A DNA stretch of 64,000 nt from an uncultured Verrucomicrobia subdivision 3 bacterium (GCA_903835255.1 CAILMI010000020.1:1-64000); one strand, 5' to 3'. Shown: positions 17,826 to 25,634, numbered from the stretch's first letter. Translations and numbers: made by a program. Notes: a model not told the origin generated them from the sequence alone.

Positions 17826-18911
17826 ATGACGCCCCAACAATTAAAACTCGCTCACCGCCGGCTTTTGCTCGGCATCACAAATGTCGGCTTCTGGGTGCTG
17901 CTGTCTGCCGTCGGCCTGCTTTGGCTGGTTTGCGGAGATACCCGCGAGTTCGATATGACACGCCTGGGTTTCGCTTTTTTGGCCGCAGTCGCCGCGCAGT
18001 CAGTGTTCGATTTTATTGGCGGCGCGTGGCTGATGCCCTCGCCTCGGCCCTCGTTGACACAGTTTCTCCGCTGTTGGTCCCGCGGCGCGCTGGTGCACAC
18101 GCTGGTGCTGACCGGCGTGGGGATTCTAAGCTACGCCAGCTTCCGGCTCACCGGCGGGTTTTGTTTTGCCATTCTGTTCGCGACGGCCGGGTTGGCATTC
18201 GGCCGACGGCACCTGCTCCGCGCACTGGCGGGTGTTCCAACGGATGAAGTTTCAAGCGCTGGAAAAAAACTTCTGGCCGCCGACGTAACGGACCCAGCCT
18301 TCACCGGCGGGATTGTCGGGTTTGGTCCGTCCGCCAGGAGCCTGATTCCTGTGCGGTGGCTGACAAGTTTGTCCCCGGAGGAACTCGCCGTGGAATCGGT
18401 TCGGCGTCAGTGGCAGATGGAAAACGGCCTGCCCATCCGTACGTCTCTTTTGATATTGGGCTGGAATCTTCTGGGCGGTTTCGTCGGAGCGCTTGCCTTC
18501 AATCTGGCTGAGCGCACACCGCCCGAAGCATTGCTCGGCTATGCGTGTGGGATGACACTCTGGACGTTTGGCGGGCTGCTTGTATTACCCGCGTTGAGTC
18601 GCAAAGCCGTGTGCGCAGCCGATCGTGCCGCCGCCGATTCTGGCCAGGATCCGCGCCGTTGGATCACGCACTTCCCGGAGTTGGCTGGCGAGGACGGCAG
18701 TTCAAGCTCCAAGGTGCAAACCATCTTCTATCCGATTCCTTCTGCGGCGCTGCGGCTGCGGCAGTTGGATCAACCTCTGTCGGGACCTGTGCTCGGCAAT
18801 CTTGCGCGCACCAACCTCTATTACTCTTGGGCCTCGCTCACGCTGTTGGGGCGCGCCGTGCATTGCAACGTTGGCCGCCCGTGCCTCTGGGTTTTTCCGC
18901 CTTCCGCTTGA
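17826..18911 (+). CDS. Multi-spanning membrane protein, possibly a degenerate M48-type peptidase
   Basis: 361 residues with four or five hydrophobic segments before residue 130 and two more around 210-260. The middle segment IPVRWLTSLSPEELAVESVR resembles the helix leading into the HExxH of M48 membrane peptidases (LSPEEL-AVLAHExxH), but the zinc motif itself is absent (SVRRQWQMEN). If the resemblance is real this is a pseudopeptidase; otherwise it is an unknown membrane family. ATG at 17826, five bases after the photolyase stop; 56 bp separate it from the next gene, so it is probably in the same transcript. Confidence 0.5.
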   Translation: MTPQQLKLAHRRLLLGITNVGFWVLLSAVGLLWLVCGDTREFDMTRLGFAFLAAVAAQSVFDFIGGAWLMPSPRPSLTQFLRCWSRGALVHTLVLTGVGILSYASFRLTGGFCFAILFATAGLAFGRRHLLRALAGVPTDEVSSAGKKLLAADVTDPAFTGGIVGFGPSARSLIPVRWLTSLSPEELAVESVRRQWQMENGLPIRTSLLILGWNLLGGFVGALAFNLAERTPPEALLGYACGMTLWTFGGLLVLPALSRKAVCAADRAAADSGQDPRRWITHFPELAGEDGSSSSKVQTIFYPIPSAALRLRQLDQPLSGPVLGNLARTNLYYSWASLTLLGRAVHCNVGRPCLWVFPPSA

Positions 18912-18967
18912 AGTCAGTTTAAGCAGATTGCGGCTTGCGCGGATCGGGGTGCTGGTTAGTTTGGGGC

Positions 18968-20191
18968 GTGATCTGTAACCCATCTCGTACCGCCGCGCTG
19001 GGTCAGCTGGACGCGTTCACGTCCATCGCCGGACTCTATGCCCGCGACCGTAATCAAGTACAACCCCATCATTCGTCCGTGTCCCGACTGAGCCCCGCAA
19101 TCCGCCACCGACTGATCAGCGAAGAGGAGGTGGTGACCGCTGCTTTGCGAGTCCACCCGTTTGAGCGAGTGGAGAAATTCGTCCAAGAAGTTTATTGGCG
19201 GCGTTACTGGAAATCGTGGCTGTCGCTGCGTCCACAAGTCTGGAGCGATTTCCTGAGAGACCTGAGAGATGTCCCGGATCATCCCCGGGTCCAATGCGTC
19301 GAGCAGGCTCAATCCGGGAATGCCGTGATTGATTATTTAGCAAGTGAATTGGTGAGCACCGGATATCTCCATAATCACGCGCGGATGTGGTTCGCTGCGT
19401 GGTGGGTGCATGAAGCCCGATTGCCCTGGCAGCGCGGAGCGGCATTTTTTTACCGGCATTTACTCGATGGCGATCCGGCTTCCAACACCCTGTCCTGGCG
19501 CTGGGTGGCGGGTTTGCAAACCCCCGGAAAAACCTATCTCGCCCGCCGCAGCAATCTTGAAAAATTCCTGGCGCCCACACTGCTTGAGTCGCTCTCCGAC
19601 GGCCTGGCCGCTTTCGAAAATCCAAACGCCCTGCTGCCCGAACCCGTTTCTAAACCACCCATCACCCAAAGCGATTGGCCGCTGGAAAATCTGACCCCCT
19701 CCTTGGCGACCGGGCTTTGGATTCATGAAGAGGATCTTTCCGTGGAAAATTCGTCCCTGGGACGGCAATCCTTCTCATCTATCATCGTCACCGGTGATGC
19801 GGCGACCTGGGATCGCTACCAATTTCCAACTGTAAAACGACAATGGCTCGCCGCCGCCCTCCACGATGCCGCCACGCGCTCGGAGCTGCGATGGGAAGTT
19901 CCTGTTTCCCTCGAGATCCAAGAAGCCAACGAAGAGGCTGTGGTGCGCTGGGCGAAGGCGAATGCGCTCGATCAAGTCGCTGCGATGCGCCCGGAAATAG
20001 GACCCTTGCATGACTCCCTGCCGGGGCTCCGGGATCGCCTTGCCCAAGCTGGCGTCCGTCTCATCCTCCTCGACCGCCCGGAGGACCGACGCATCCGTCA
20101 CTTCGCCAGCGGCGGGTTCTTCCAGTTTTGGGAGCGACTGAGGAAGACGCTCGTTGAGGGCTCCGGCAAGAAGGCTTTATCGCGGTGTTAA
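18968..20191 (+). CDS. Photolyase/cryptochrome homologue with FAD domain first and a putative alpha/beta domain last
   Basis: About 407 residues from GTG 18968. The N-terminal ~240 residues are a photolyase FAD-binding domain: RVHPFERVEKFVQEVYWRR, TGYLHNHARMWFAAW (the family's TGYxHNRxRM motif), HLLDGDPASNTLSWRWVAG and PGKTYLARR. No antenna domain precedes it. The remaining ~165 residues look like the missing Rossmann-like domain moved to the C-terminus: strands SSIIVTGDA and QVAAMRPEIGP, RLAQAGVRLILLDRP, and ASGGFFQFWERLRK, similar to the strand-loop-FWxRL end of canonical antenna domains. The FAD-domain call is firm; the permutation is an inference. Confidence 0.8.
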   Translation: MICNPSRTAALGQLDAFTSIAGLYARDRNQVQPHHSSVSRLSPAIRHRLISEEEVVTAALRVHPFERVEKFVQEVYWRRYWKSWLSLRPQVWSDFLRDLRDVPDHPRVQCVEQAQSGNAVIDYLASELVSTGYLHNHARMWFAAWWVHEARLPWQRGAAFFYRHLLDGDPASNTLSWRWVAGLQTPGKTYLARRSNLEKFLAPTLLESLSDGLAAFENPNALLPEPVSKPPITQSDWPLENLTPSLATGLWIHEEDLSVENSSLGRQSFSSIIVTGDAATWDRYQFPTVKRQWLAAALHDAATRSELRWEVPVSLEIQEANEEAVVRWAKANALDQVAAMRPEIGPLHDSLPGLRDRLAQAGVRLILLDRPEDRRIRHFASGGFFQFWERLRKTLVEGSGKKALSRC

Positions 20192-20212
20192 AACTCTGAT
20201 CAATTTCCGAGC

Positions 20213-20368
20213 ATGAAAGGCGTAAAAAAACAAAACCTGCCAGAAAAAATCTGCCTGCACTGTCAACGCCCATTTGCCTGGCGTAAAAAGTGGTCGCGCG
20301 ATTGGGAGAACGTCCGGTATTGCAGCGATGCTTGCCGCAGGGGCAAGGCCATCCTTAAAACAAAATGA
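20213..20368 (+). CDS. DUF2256 zinc-binding mini-protein
   Basis: A 51-residue protein in the gap between two larger genes. Cysteines at 14, 17, 37 and 41 form CxxC...CxxxC, with the family-typical [20 protein letters not shown] stretch between. DUF2256 genes are frequent neighbours of cryptochrome/photolyase genes in many phyla, and this placement fits. The stop overlaps the next start (ATGA, 20365-20368), indicating coupled translation. Function unknown; probably a small zinc ribbon. Confidence 0.85.
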   Translation: MKGVKKQNLPEKICLHCQRPFAWRKKWSRDWENVRYCSDACRRGKAILKTK

Positions 20369-20787
20369 TATTACTCGTCATTCATACTGCGATCACCTGG
20401 GCACTGGTGGGGCTGATCTGGACGGTACAAGGGGCGCTCTACCCCTTGTTCCAGAACGTGGGCGATCGCGAATTCGTCGCCTACCATGGACGGCACATGG
20501 CGATGATCACTTGGGTTGTGGGGCCTCTCATGTTGTTGGAGGCAGGCAGCGCGGGCCTGCTTTTTTATTTCGGTGAGCGCTCTCTGATCTTCGGCGTCAG
20601 CGTAGGTGCGCTTGGCTTGGTCTGGGCTTCCACTGCTTTGAGCCAGATCCCGCTTCATCAAAAACTGACGCACGGATATCATAGAGCCACCATTGACCGG
20701 CTCATCCGTACAAACTGGTGGCGCACGCTTGCCTGGACAGTTCGCGGTCTCTGCCTGGTTGCCCTCCTCATCCAAAAATTTTGTTAG
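20365..20787 (+). CDS. Four-helix membrane protein of the photolyase island
   Basis: 140 residues with four predicted membrane helices (about 3-24, 48-70, 74-96 and 116-136) and little soluble sequence. Polar residues between them include [14 protein letters not shown] and [24 protein letters not shown], which has several histidines and arginines. I do not recognise a characterised family. It is coupled by a four-base overlap to the DUF2256 gene and is the last gene of the plus-strand string. Confidence 0.7.
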   Translation: MILLVIHTAITWALVGLIWTVQGALYPLFQNVGDREFVAYHGRHMAMITWVVGPLMLLEAGSAGLLFYFGERSLIFGVSVGALGLVWASTALSQIPLHQKLTHGYHRATIDRLIRTNWWRTLAWTVRGLCLVALLIQKFC

Positions 20788-20874
20788 CCCGCTAGGCCTT
20801 CGCTTTCCATGCCCGCACGCCACCCGGCGCGAGTGCGAAAAGCCTGTCTGGATTTTACAGCGATTTTTACGGTT

Positions 20875-21852
20875 TCAAGATGCGGATTTTATGATTGCCG
20901 CCGCCGCCCAGCCGGAGAGGGCTGCGCCTTCGACGCGCGGACCCCCGAAGGCGTCGCCCGCCAGCACCAGCGGGGGTGACTGACTCACGAGCAGGCAGGA
21001 TTCGGGGTCAACGCGCATCGGCTTGCTGTAGCGCCAGCCGTGGACTTGGAATGTCCGGATTCCCGCGCCGAGCCAAGTTGCCGCCGCGTCAAGCAGGGCG
21101 CGCCCGCTTTCTAGCCGGTCACCCTCCCAATGCTTCAAGCTGAACGCATGGGTGGCGTGAATCGTCACGGCCGGCTCCGCGGAGATGCCCTTCAATTGAT
21201 TGTCCGCAATCCACGCGATCGGTCCGTCGCTGGGCGCGAAGCCGCCGTGAGGTGGGATGCGCGATGGACCCTCGAGCGCCGCCAGGACGGCGAGACAGCG
21301 CTCGTATTCGATGGCGGCCAGACGCGTCCGTGTTTCCGGCGGGAGGACAAGCCCGCCTGCGTCCAAGATGGCCAGCGCCTGCGGTACGGGTGGCGTCAGC
21401 ACGACCGCTCCGGCGGTGAACGTGTGGCCACTGGCTGTGTCTGCATGCCATTGACACCCGTCGCGGCGCAGGGCGGCCACCTGATTTTCCAAATGGAGAT
21501 CGAGTTCCAGCGCAAGATGCTTGGCCACGGCTGACATGCTCGGTTTTCCGCGCCAGCGCAGGTGACCGTCCATGCCGCCCCCAAAGCCGCGGCACCATTC
21601 CTCTACCGCCCCGTTCTGGCGCGCCTGCTCCAGCACGGCGCCGAAGCGCGGATCGCGCGTCGTCATGAATTGCGCCCCGTGGTCAAACGTCGCGCCATCC
21701 ATGCGCCGGCTCGCGAGTCGGCCGCCGACGCCGCGCCCTTTGTCGAGCACCCGCACGCGGTAGCCGGCGCGTTGCAATTCCCGCGCTGCAATCAAGCCGG
21801 CCATGCCGGCGCCGATAACCAGCACATCTGTGGTTTGTTGGGTGGCTTCCAT
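20875..21852 (-). CDS. Renalase-like FAD-dependent NAD(P)/amine oxidoreductase
   Basis: 325 residues. Dinucleotide-binding motif VLVIGAGMAGLIAARELQRAG at residues 10-30, then VLDKGRGVGGRLASRR and FDHGAQFMTTRDPRF, typical of the renalase-like branch of the flavin amine oxidase fold. The C-terminal FAD segment PPLVLAGDAFGGPRVEGAALSG is present. Bacterial renalases oxidise wrongly reduced dihydro-NAD(P) isomers. Convergent with the photolyase string. Such oxidoreductases recur in photolyase neighbourhoods, so a shared flavin or redox theme is plausible. Two palindromes lie just upstream (21865-21897). Confidence 0.8.
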   Translation of the reverse strand: MEATQQTTDVLVIGAGMAGLIAARELQRAGYRVRVLDKGRGVGGRLASRRMDGATFDHGAQFMTTRDPRFGAVLEQARQNGAVEEWCRGFGGGMDGHLRWRGKPSMSAVAKHLALELDLHLENQVAALRRDGCQWHADTASGHTFTAGAVVLTPPVPQALAILDAGGLVLPPETRTRLAAIEYERCLAVLAALEGPSRIPPHGGFAPSDGPIAWIADNQLKGISAEPAVTIHATHAFSLKHWEGDRLESGRALLDAAATWLGAGIRTFQVHGWRYSKPMRVDPESCLLVSQSPPLVLAGDAFGGPRVEGAALSGWAAAAIIKSAS

Positions 21853-21864
21853 TCAGCGTTTCAC

Positions 21865-21897
21865 GCTACCGCCCGGTAGCGCGGGAAGCAATTCCCG
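21865..21897 (-). promoter_or_regulatory. Two adjacent perfect palindromes upstream of the renalase-like gene
   Basis: GCTACCG-CC-CGGTAGC at 21865-21880 and CGGGAA-GCAA-TTCCCG at 21882-21897 are both perfect and one base apart, 13 bases upstream of the ATG at 21852. They could be operator half-sites or hairpins in the 5-prime leader. Their role is inferred from position only. Confidence 0.45.
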
Positions 21898-22027
21898 TGT
21901 CACACATTTGCGTGCTTCGCGAGGATGGCTCATGCCCGCTAGTCTGGTTTATCCGCACAATGATCCGTGCGCGGGATGACTCATTTTTCAGTATCCACCC
22001 GAGTAGGGATGCACTATTTTAAAGCGG

Positions 22028-22357
22028 TTGAATTCAGTTCTTATTTTTTTCTCCGCCATTTCCTTTATCGGATTCGGCTCAGCCTGTTTTTTTTCCCTCT
22101 ATATGAAGCGGGAGTTTGAGCGCTACGGGCTGGGGTCGCAGCGCCCTCTGATTGGCGGGCTGCAGTTGTGTGGGGCCGTCGGTGTGCTGGCCGGCCTGAG
22201 TCAGCCGTGGATAGGGTGTGCGGCGTCGGCGGGGCTGGCGCTGATGATGCTGACCGGAGTCGGCGTCCGCATTAAAATTAAAGATTCCCTGCTGCGGATG
22301 TTGCCGGCGCTCTTTTATATGGCGCTGAATGCCTACTTGAGTTTAGCCGTGTTCTGA
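22028..22357 (+). CDS. DoxX-like small membrane protein
   Basis: 109 residues with four hydrophobic helices, including IFFSAISFIGFGSACFFSLY at the N-terminus and GGLQLCGAVGVLAGL, the segment that characterises the DoxX-like family. TTG start at 22028, chosen because it includes the first helix. Converges on a second DoxX-like gene with 13 bp between the stops. Cellular role unknown. Confidence 0.6.
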   Translation: MNSVLIFFSAISFIGFGSACFFSLYMKREFERYGLGSQRPLIGGLQLCGAVGVLAGLSQPWIGCAASAGLALMMLTGVGVRIKIKDSLLRMLPALFYMALNAYLSLAVF

Positions 22358-22370
22358 CTGAGCCCGTCGT

Positions 22371-22733
22371 CTACAGGAGCGCGATGGCGGCGCACATCGC
22401 CAGCACCCCAAGGGCCGGCAGGGATTTCTTGATCGGGTCTTTCACTTTGAGGTGCATAAAGAATGCGCCTAGCATGAGCAATCCCATGCCCATCGCCGCC
22501 GGTGCTGCCATGGTGTGAAACCTAATGGCGGCAAGGAGCGCGAGGGCAAAGCCGACCTTGAGCGCGCCGACCACGCACATGAACCAGAACGGCAGTCCAT
22601 AGGCGGCGAATTCCTCCCGAAGGCTCTTGGCGTCACCACCGCGAAACGGGGTCGCTCGGCGGGAGCGGAAAATCCAGACGTTTAGGATGCCGACGGCCAC
22701 TATGAGCTGGAGAGCAATACGGAAATTTTCCAT
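22371..22733 (-). CDS. DoxX-like small membrane protein
   Basis: 120 residues, four membrane helices. After an N-terminal helix and the basic loop FRSRRATPFRGGDAKSLREE comes LPFWFMCVVGALKVGFALAL, the DoxX-like signature, then a third helix before HLKVKDPIKKSLPALGVL. The helix-loop layout matches the convergent gene at 22028 (both have a K-I/V-KD-loop before the last helix), so the two are probably distant paralogues. Confidence 0.65.
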   Translation of the reverse strand: MENFRIALQLIVAVGILNVWIFRSRRATPFRGGDAKSLREEFAAYGLPFWFMCVVGALKVGFALALLAAIRFHTMAAPAAMGMGLLMLGAFFMHLKVKDPIKKSLPALGVLAMCAAIALL

Positions 22734-22968
22734 GGTGTTATAAGATGATTTTTTGACCCAGTGATTGAGGACGGTTTGAGAATGCCCCGCCGCACCAGAC
22801 GCATCAAGTGAATTTCTCCATCACACAAAAGCATAAATGCCATCGACTTGGGGCGGAAAGCAAACTGCCCATAATGTGCGATAGCCAATACTCAACATAG
22901 CCTGCAAATAAAATAGGCTTTCCGGCTTTTGGAAAAATGACAAATACCAAAAAAGGGAAAGTATGAAG

Positions 22969-23056
22969 TGGTGCCGGTGGTGGGACTCGAACCCACACGA
23001 CTTTTTATGGTCCCAGGATTTTAAGTCCTGTGCGTCTGCCATTTCGCCACACCGGC
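22969..23056 (-). tRNA. tRNA-Leu(UAA)
   Basis: Acceptor stem GCCGGTG pairs with CACCGGC, then discriminator A and an encoded CCA (22969-22971). The anticodon loop CTTAAAA between CAGGA and TCCTG gives anticodon UAA. The T arm GTGGG-TTCGAGT-CCCAC and a long variable arm, as expected for a class II leucine tRNA, are present. Confidence 0.96.
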
Positions 23057-23170
23057 AACCTCATGTTTGCTGTTTTATCTGTGAGTTTAAACGACGGTTC
23101 CGTTGACGTTGTGCTCCTATTGCAGCATGCAAACCAGTTCAACTTTAAGCAGCTGGACCAACCGCGTTAA

Positions 23171-23425
23171 ACATCATGCGAACCAGCGAATAGTTTCGCA
23201 AAGGTTCTCGACGGGCGCAAGCAACCGATTCATCTTACCGATTCGCCATTCAGGCTGACTCTGAAAAGTGGTCAGCCGCTTCCATACGAGCCGTATTCTC
23301 CCCATTTAGACGGGTTTTTTGTCGGGACCAATCCGGGGATCCGGAGTGGCTTTCGCCCGTTCGATTTTTCAACAGTAATTGAGCCGGCTTTTGAACGGAT
23401 TGGGGGGCACGAGCAACGGGCATGA
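23171..23425 (+). pseudogene. Open-frame remnant without a start codon, next to tRNA-Leu
   Basis: Eighty-four codons between a TAA (23168-23170) and a TGA, with no ATG, GTG or TTG. The translation has a protein-like composition. NSFAKVLDGRKQPI resembles the first residues of some tyrosine recombinases (KV-D-R-RxxxRGLW), but the following part, rich in P, G and F, does not. It fills part of a 619-bp gene-free stretch after the tRNA (23057-23675). The integrase link is weak. Confidence 0.3.
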
Positions 23426-23639
23426 CAACGATGGCCTAGACCCTTACCGATGGGCCCGCGTTGGCATGATCGGGTTGGTGGCAAAACAATCTTGTGCGGG
23501 CGCGCTGGGATCCAGATAAGAAAGAGGACGAAGTAACCATTGGGCGAAGGGGGATCAAGGCACGGCGTCGCTTCAAAAGACGCGTGATGAAATGCCGTCG
23601 AACTCCGCACTGCGGGCGAATCGGCGGGTTTTTGGAGTT

Positions 23640-23677
23640 TTGACAAAAAGCGGATTGTGCCACATAATGTGCCACAT
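23640..23677 (+). promoter_or_regulatory. Promoter with overlapping direct-repeat operator of the toxin-antitoxin pair
   Basis: A perfect -35 TTGACA (23640-23645), a 17-bp spacer and -10 CATAAT (23663-23668). Two 10-bp direct repeats TGTGCCACAT (23656-23665 and 23668-23677) cover the -10 and the start codon. Each contains a near-perfect inverted repeat of the form ATGTG-C-CACAT. Transcription would start at or within a base or two of the ATG (23676), so the mRNA should be leaderless. Confidence 0.7.
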
Positions 23678-23927
23678 GAAGACAGCCTCCATCCGGGACA
23701 TGCGGCAGGATTTTAACCGCGTTCTGGCGTGGGTTAGTAATGGCGAGGAAGTCGCGATCACGAAACACCGTCGCACCGTGGCCCGGCTGGTGCCGGCGCA
23801 CGCCCCAAAGACGGCTGTCGCGCCAATGCCGGACATAGCCCGCCGGTTGCAAAAAGTTTACGGGCAGAAAATCATTTCTGACAAAGCAATGGCGGCGGTT
23901 CTGGACGAAAGCCGGGGTGCTTGTTGA
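23676..23927 (+). CDS. Phd/YefM-family antitoxin
   Basis: 83 residues from ATG 23676: MKTASIRDMRQDFNRVLAWV followed by GEEVAITKHRRTVARLVPA, the DNA-binding N-terminal fold of the Phd/YefM family. The C-terminal part, MPDIARRLQKVYG onward, should bind the toxin. The stop overlaps the toxin start. Longer upstream starts are not used because the promoter lies there. Autoregulation through the TGTGCCACAT repeats is likely. Confidence 0.85.
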   Translation: MKTASIRDMRQDFNRVLAWVSNGEEVAITKHRRTVARLVPAHAPKTAVAPMPDIARRLQKVYGQKIISDKAMAAVLDESRGAC

Positions 23928-24361
23928 AAGCCTACGCGGATTCCAGTTTCATTGTTGCGCTCTATCTCCAGCAGCAAAGCTCAACCGGTGCCATTGCCTT
24001 CCTGCAGCGTCACGGGGAGCCATTGCCTTTCACTCCCTGGCATCGGTTGGAAGTGCGTAATGCGATCCGGCTGGCAGTGTTTTACAAGCTGATTGCCGTG
24101 CCCCAGAGCATAATTCAGCTCAAACAAATGGATTTGGACTTGCAGGATGAAACCTTGCTTGTGCATACGCCGGTGGATTGGGTGGCCGTGTTGCGTGAAG
24201 CCGAAAAGCTGGGCGCGGCTCACGCCGAAGATTTGGGATGTCGCAGTGGCGATCTGTTTCACATCGCGGCAGCGGTGGAACTCGGTTTTGATCTCTTTCT
24301 GACCTTCGATGAACGCCAAAGAAAAGCGGCGAAGGCGGCTGGGCTTTCGGTAAAATTTTAA
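23921..24361 (+). CDS. PIN-domain ribonuclease toxin (VapC-like)
   Basis: 146 residues. The first acidic residue is in KAYADSSFIVALY, a conserved Glu follows in WHRLEVRNAIRL, and the later acids are in GDLFHIAAAVELGFDLFLTFDERQ, the standard PIN metal-site order. TTG start at 23921, overlapping the antitoxin stop by seven bases. VapC-type toxins cleave tRNA or rRNA; the target here is unknown. The gene sits close to tRNA-Leu and a gene remnant, consistent with a mobile origin. Confidence 0.85.
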   Translation: MLKAYADSSFIVALYLQQQSSTGAIAFLQRHGEPLPFTPWHRLEVRNAIRLAVFYKLIAVPQSIIQLKQMDLDLQDETLLVHTPVDWVAVLREAEKLGAAHAEDLGCRSGDLFHIAAAVELGFDLFLTFDERQRKAAKAAGLSVKF

Positions 24362-24514
24362 GCGGCAAAAGGAGTGCAAATTTACACAACTTTTTAGACG
24401 CACCGAACCTGATAAAGCCAAACCACGATTGGGTCAGGTGACTAGGCGCTGGCAAAAACTGGAAGAGAGCGCGTCGCCGGGGTTTCCTATTGATTTGTGA
24501 AAGGGTCGTGAAAG

Positions 24515-24602
24515 GATCGGTTTTTGATATTGGTAAATCCACCTTTCCCGCCTGCCAATCCGGCCTCCAATTTGGGTTAAATTGGGACAATCGTGTCTGA
24601 CC
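24515..24602 (+). repeat. Possible dispersed repeat, family D, copy 2
   Basis: Resembles 8088-8163 in motif order (TTTTTGAT, CCACC, CCCGCCTGCC, CAATTTGGGTTAAATT, TCGTGTCTGACC). It lies in the 492-bp region 24362-24853 before rsmI, where I see no gene; the open frame that extends rsmI upstream there has no homology-like features. Confidence 0.35.
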
Positions 24603-24853
24603 CTGATAATGGGGGTCAGAGTCATGCTGGTATTCACGCTGGATGCGTGAGCAACTCTAATAATCGGGTCCGATCTGCCGATCACGTCTTCGCCGTGACC
24701 TATCCACAATCCGCCGCAGTAGCGCATCCGGTTTTTCTGCTGGTTGCAGCTGCCATCCCGCGCGGTCCGGGACGGGAAATCCCATTCCGATTCTGCCTGT
24801 ATTGGGCGTCGAATCCGTTTTATTTTCGTGGGCATTTCTGGTTTATTAAATCC

Positions 24854-25555
24854 ATGGACGCCCCACTGCCGCCGCTCACGCCCAGCACGCTGTACCTGGT
24901 TGCCACGCCGATTGGCAATCTCGAGGACATCACGCTCCGCGCTCTCCGCGTGCTGCGGGAGTGCGATGTGGTCGCTGCCGAGGACACGCGGCATTCGGGG
25001 CAATTGCTCAAGCATTTCGGCATCGCCCGGCCGCTGCTGAGCTATTTTCAATTTAATGAAGCCCGCCGGAGCGAGGAAATCATCGAGCGTCTCCGGCGCG
25101 GGGAGAAGGTGGCGCTGGTCACCGACGCCGGCAGCCCCGGTATCAGCGATCCCGGCGAGCGCGTGGTGAAAGCTGCCATAGCTGCCGGGTTCCGGGTGGA
25201 GGCGGTGGCCGGGCCGTGCGCGCTGGTGGCCGGTCTCACGGCAAGCGGCCTGCCCACAGATGAGTTTTATTTTGTGGGTTTCTTGCCGCACAAATCCGGT
25301 CAGCGCCGCAATAAATTGGAGTCGCTCAGCTCCATCGAAGGGACGCTGGTCTTTTACGAATCACCCTATCGGATTGAGAAGTTGTTGGGGGAATTGAACG
25401 CGGTGTATCCGGAGCGCGAGGTGGTGCTGGCGCGCGAATTGACCAAGAAGTTCGAGGAGTTTTTGCGCGGCAAGCCGGCGGCGCTGCTGGAGATGGCCCA
25501 GCAGCGAAAGCTTAAGGGGGAGTTTGTGGTGCTGGTCGGCGGCGCCCCGGCTTGA
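24854..25555 (+). CDS. rsmI: 16S rRNA (cytidine(1402)-2-prime-O)-methyltransferase
   Basis: SAM-dependent tetrapyrrole-methylase-fold enzyme that methylates C1402 in the ribosomal P site. Seen: TLYLVATPIGNLEDITLRAL at the start, ECDVVAAEDTRHSGQLL, VALVTDAGSPGISDPG, VEAVAGPCALVAGLTASGLP and FVGFLPHKSGQRR. I use ATG 24854 (233 residues), because the enzyme's normal N-terminus begins there; the frame continues upstream to 24593 without family sequence. Stop followed one base later by a family C repeat. Confidence 0.95.
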   Translation: MDAPLPPLTPSTLYLVATPIGNLEDITLRALRVLRECDVVAAEDTRHSGQLLKHFGIARPLLSYFQFNEARRSEEIIERLRRGEKVALVTDAGSPGISDPGERVVKAAIAAGFRVEAVAGPCALVAGLTASGLPTDEFYFVGFLPHKSGQRRNKLESLSSIEGTLVFYESPYRIEKLLGELNAVYPEREVVLARELTKKFEEFLRGKPAALLEMAQQRKLKGEFVVLVGGAPA

Positions 25556-25556
25556 T

Positions 25557-25632
25557 CCGGATCCCTGCAGTCTTAATAAACCGCCAAGGCGCTAAGAATG
25601 CCAAGGGCCAAGACCTGGGCCGGATTCACACC
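25557..25632 (+). repeat. Stop-codon-adjacent repeat, family C, copy 2 (after rsmI)
   Basis: Starts one base after the rsmI TGA with CCGGATCCCTGCAGTCTTAA, then the CCGCCAAGGCGCTAAGAATG segment and AAGACCTGGGCCGGATTCA. The first 50 bp match 39123-39172, and the later part matches the copy after bioA. Confidence 0.8.
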
Positions 25633-25634
25633 GT

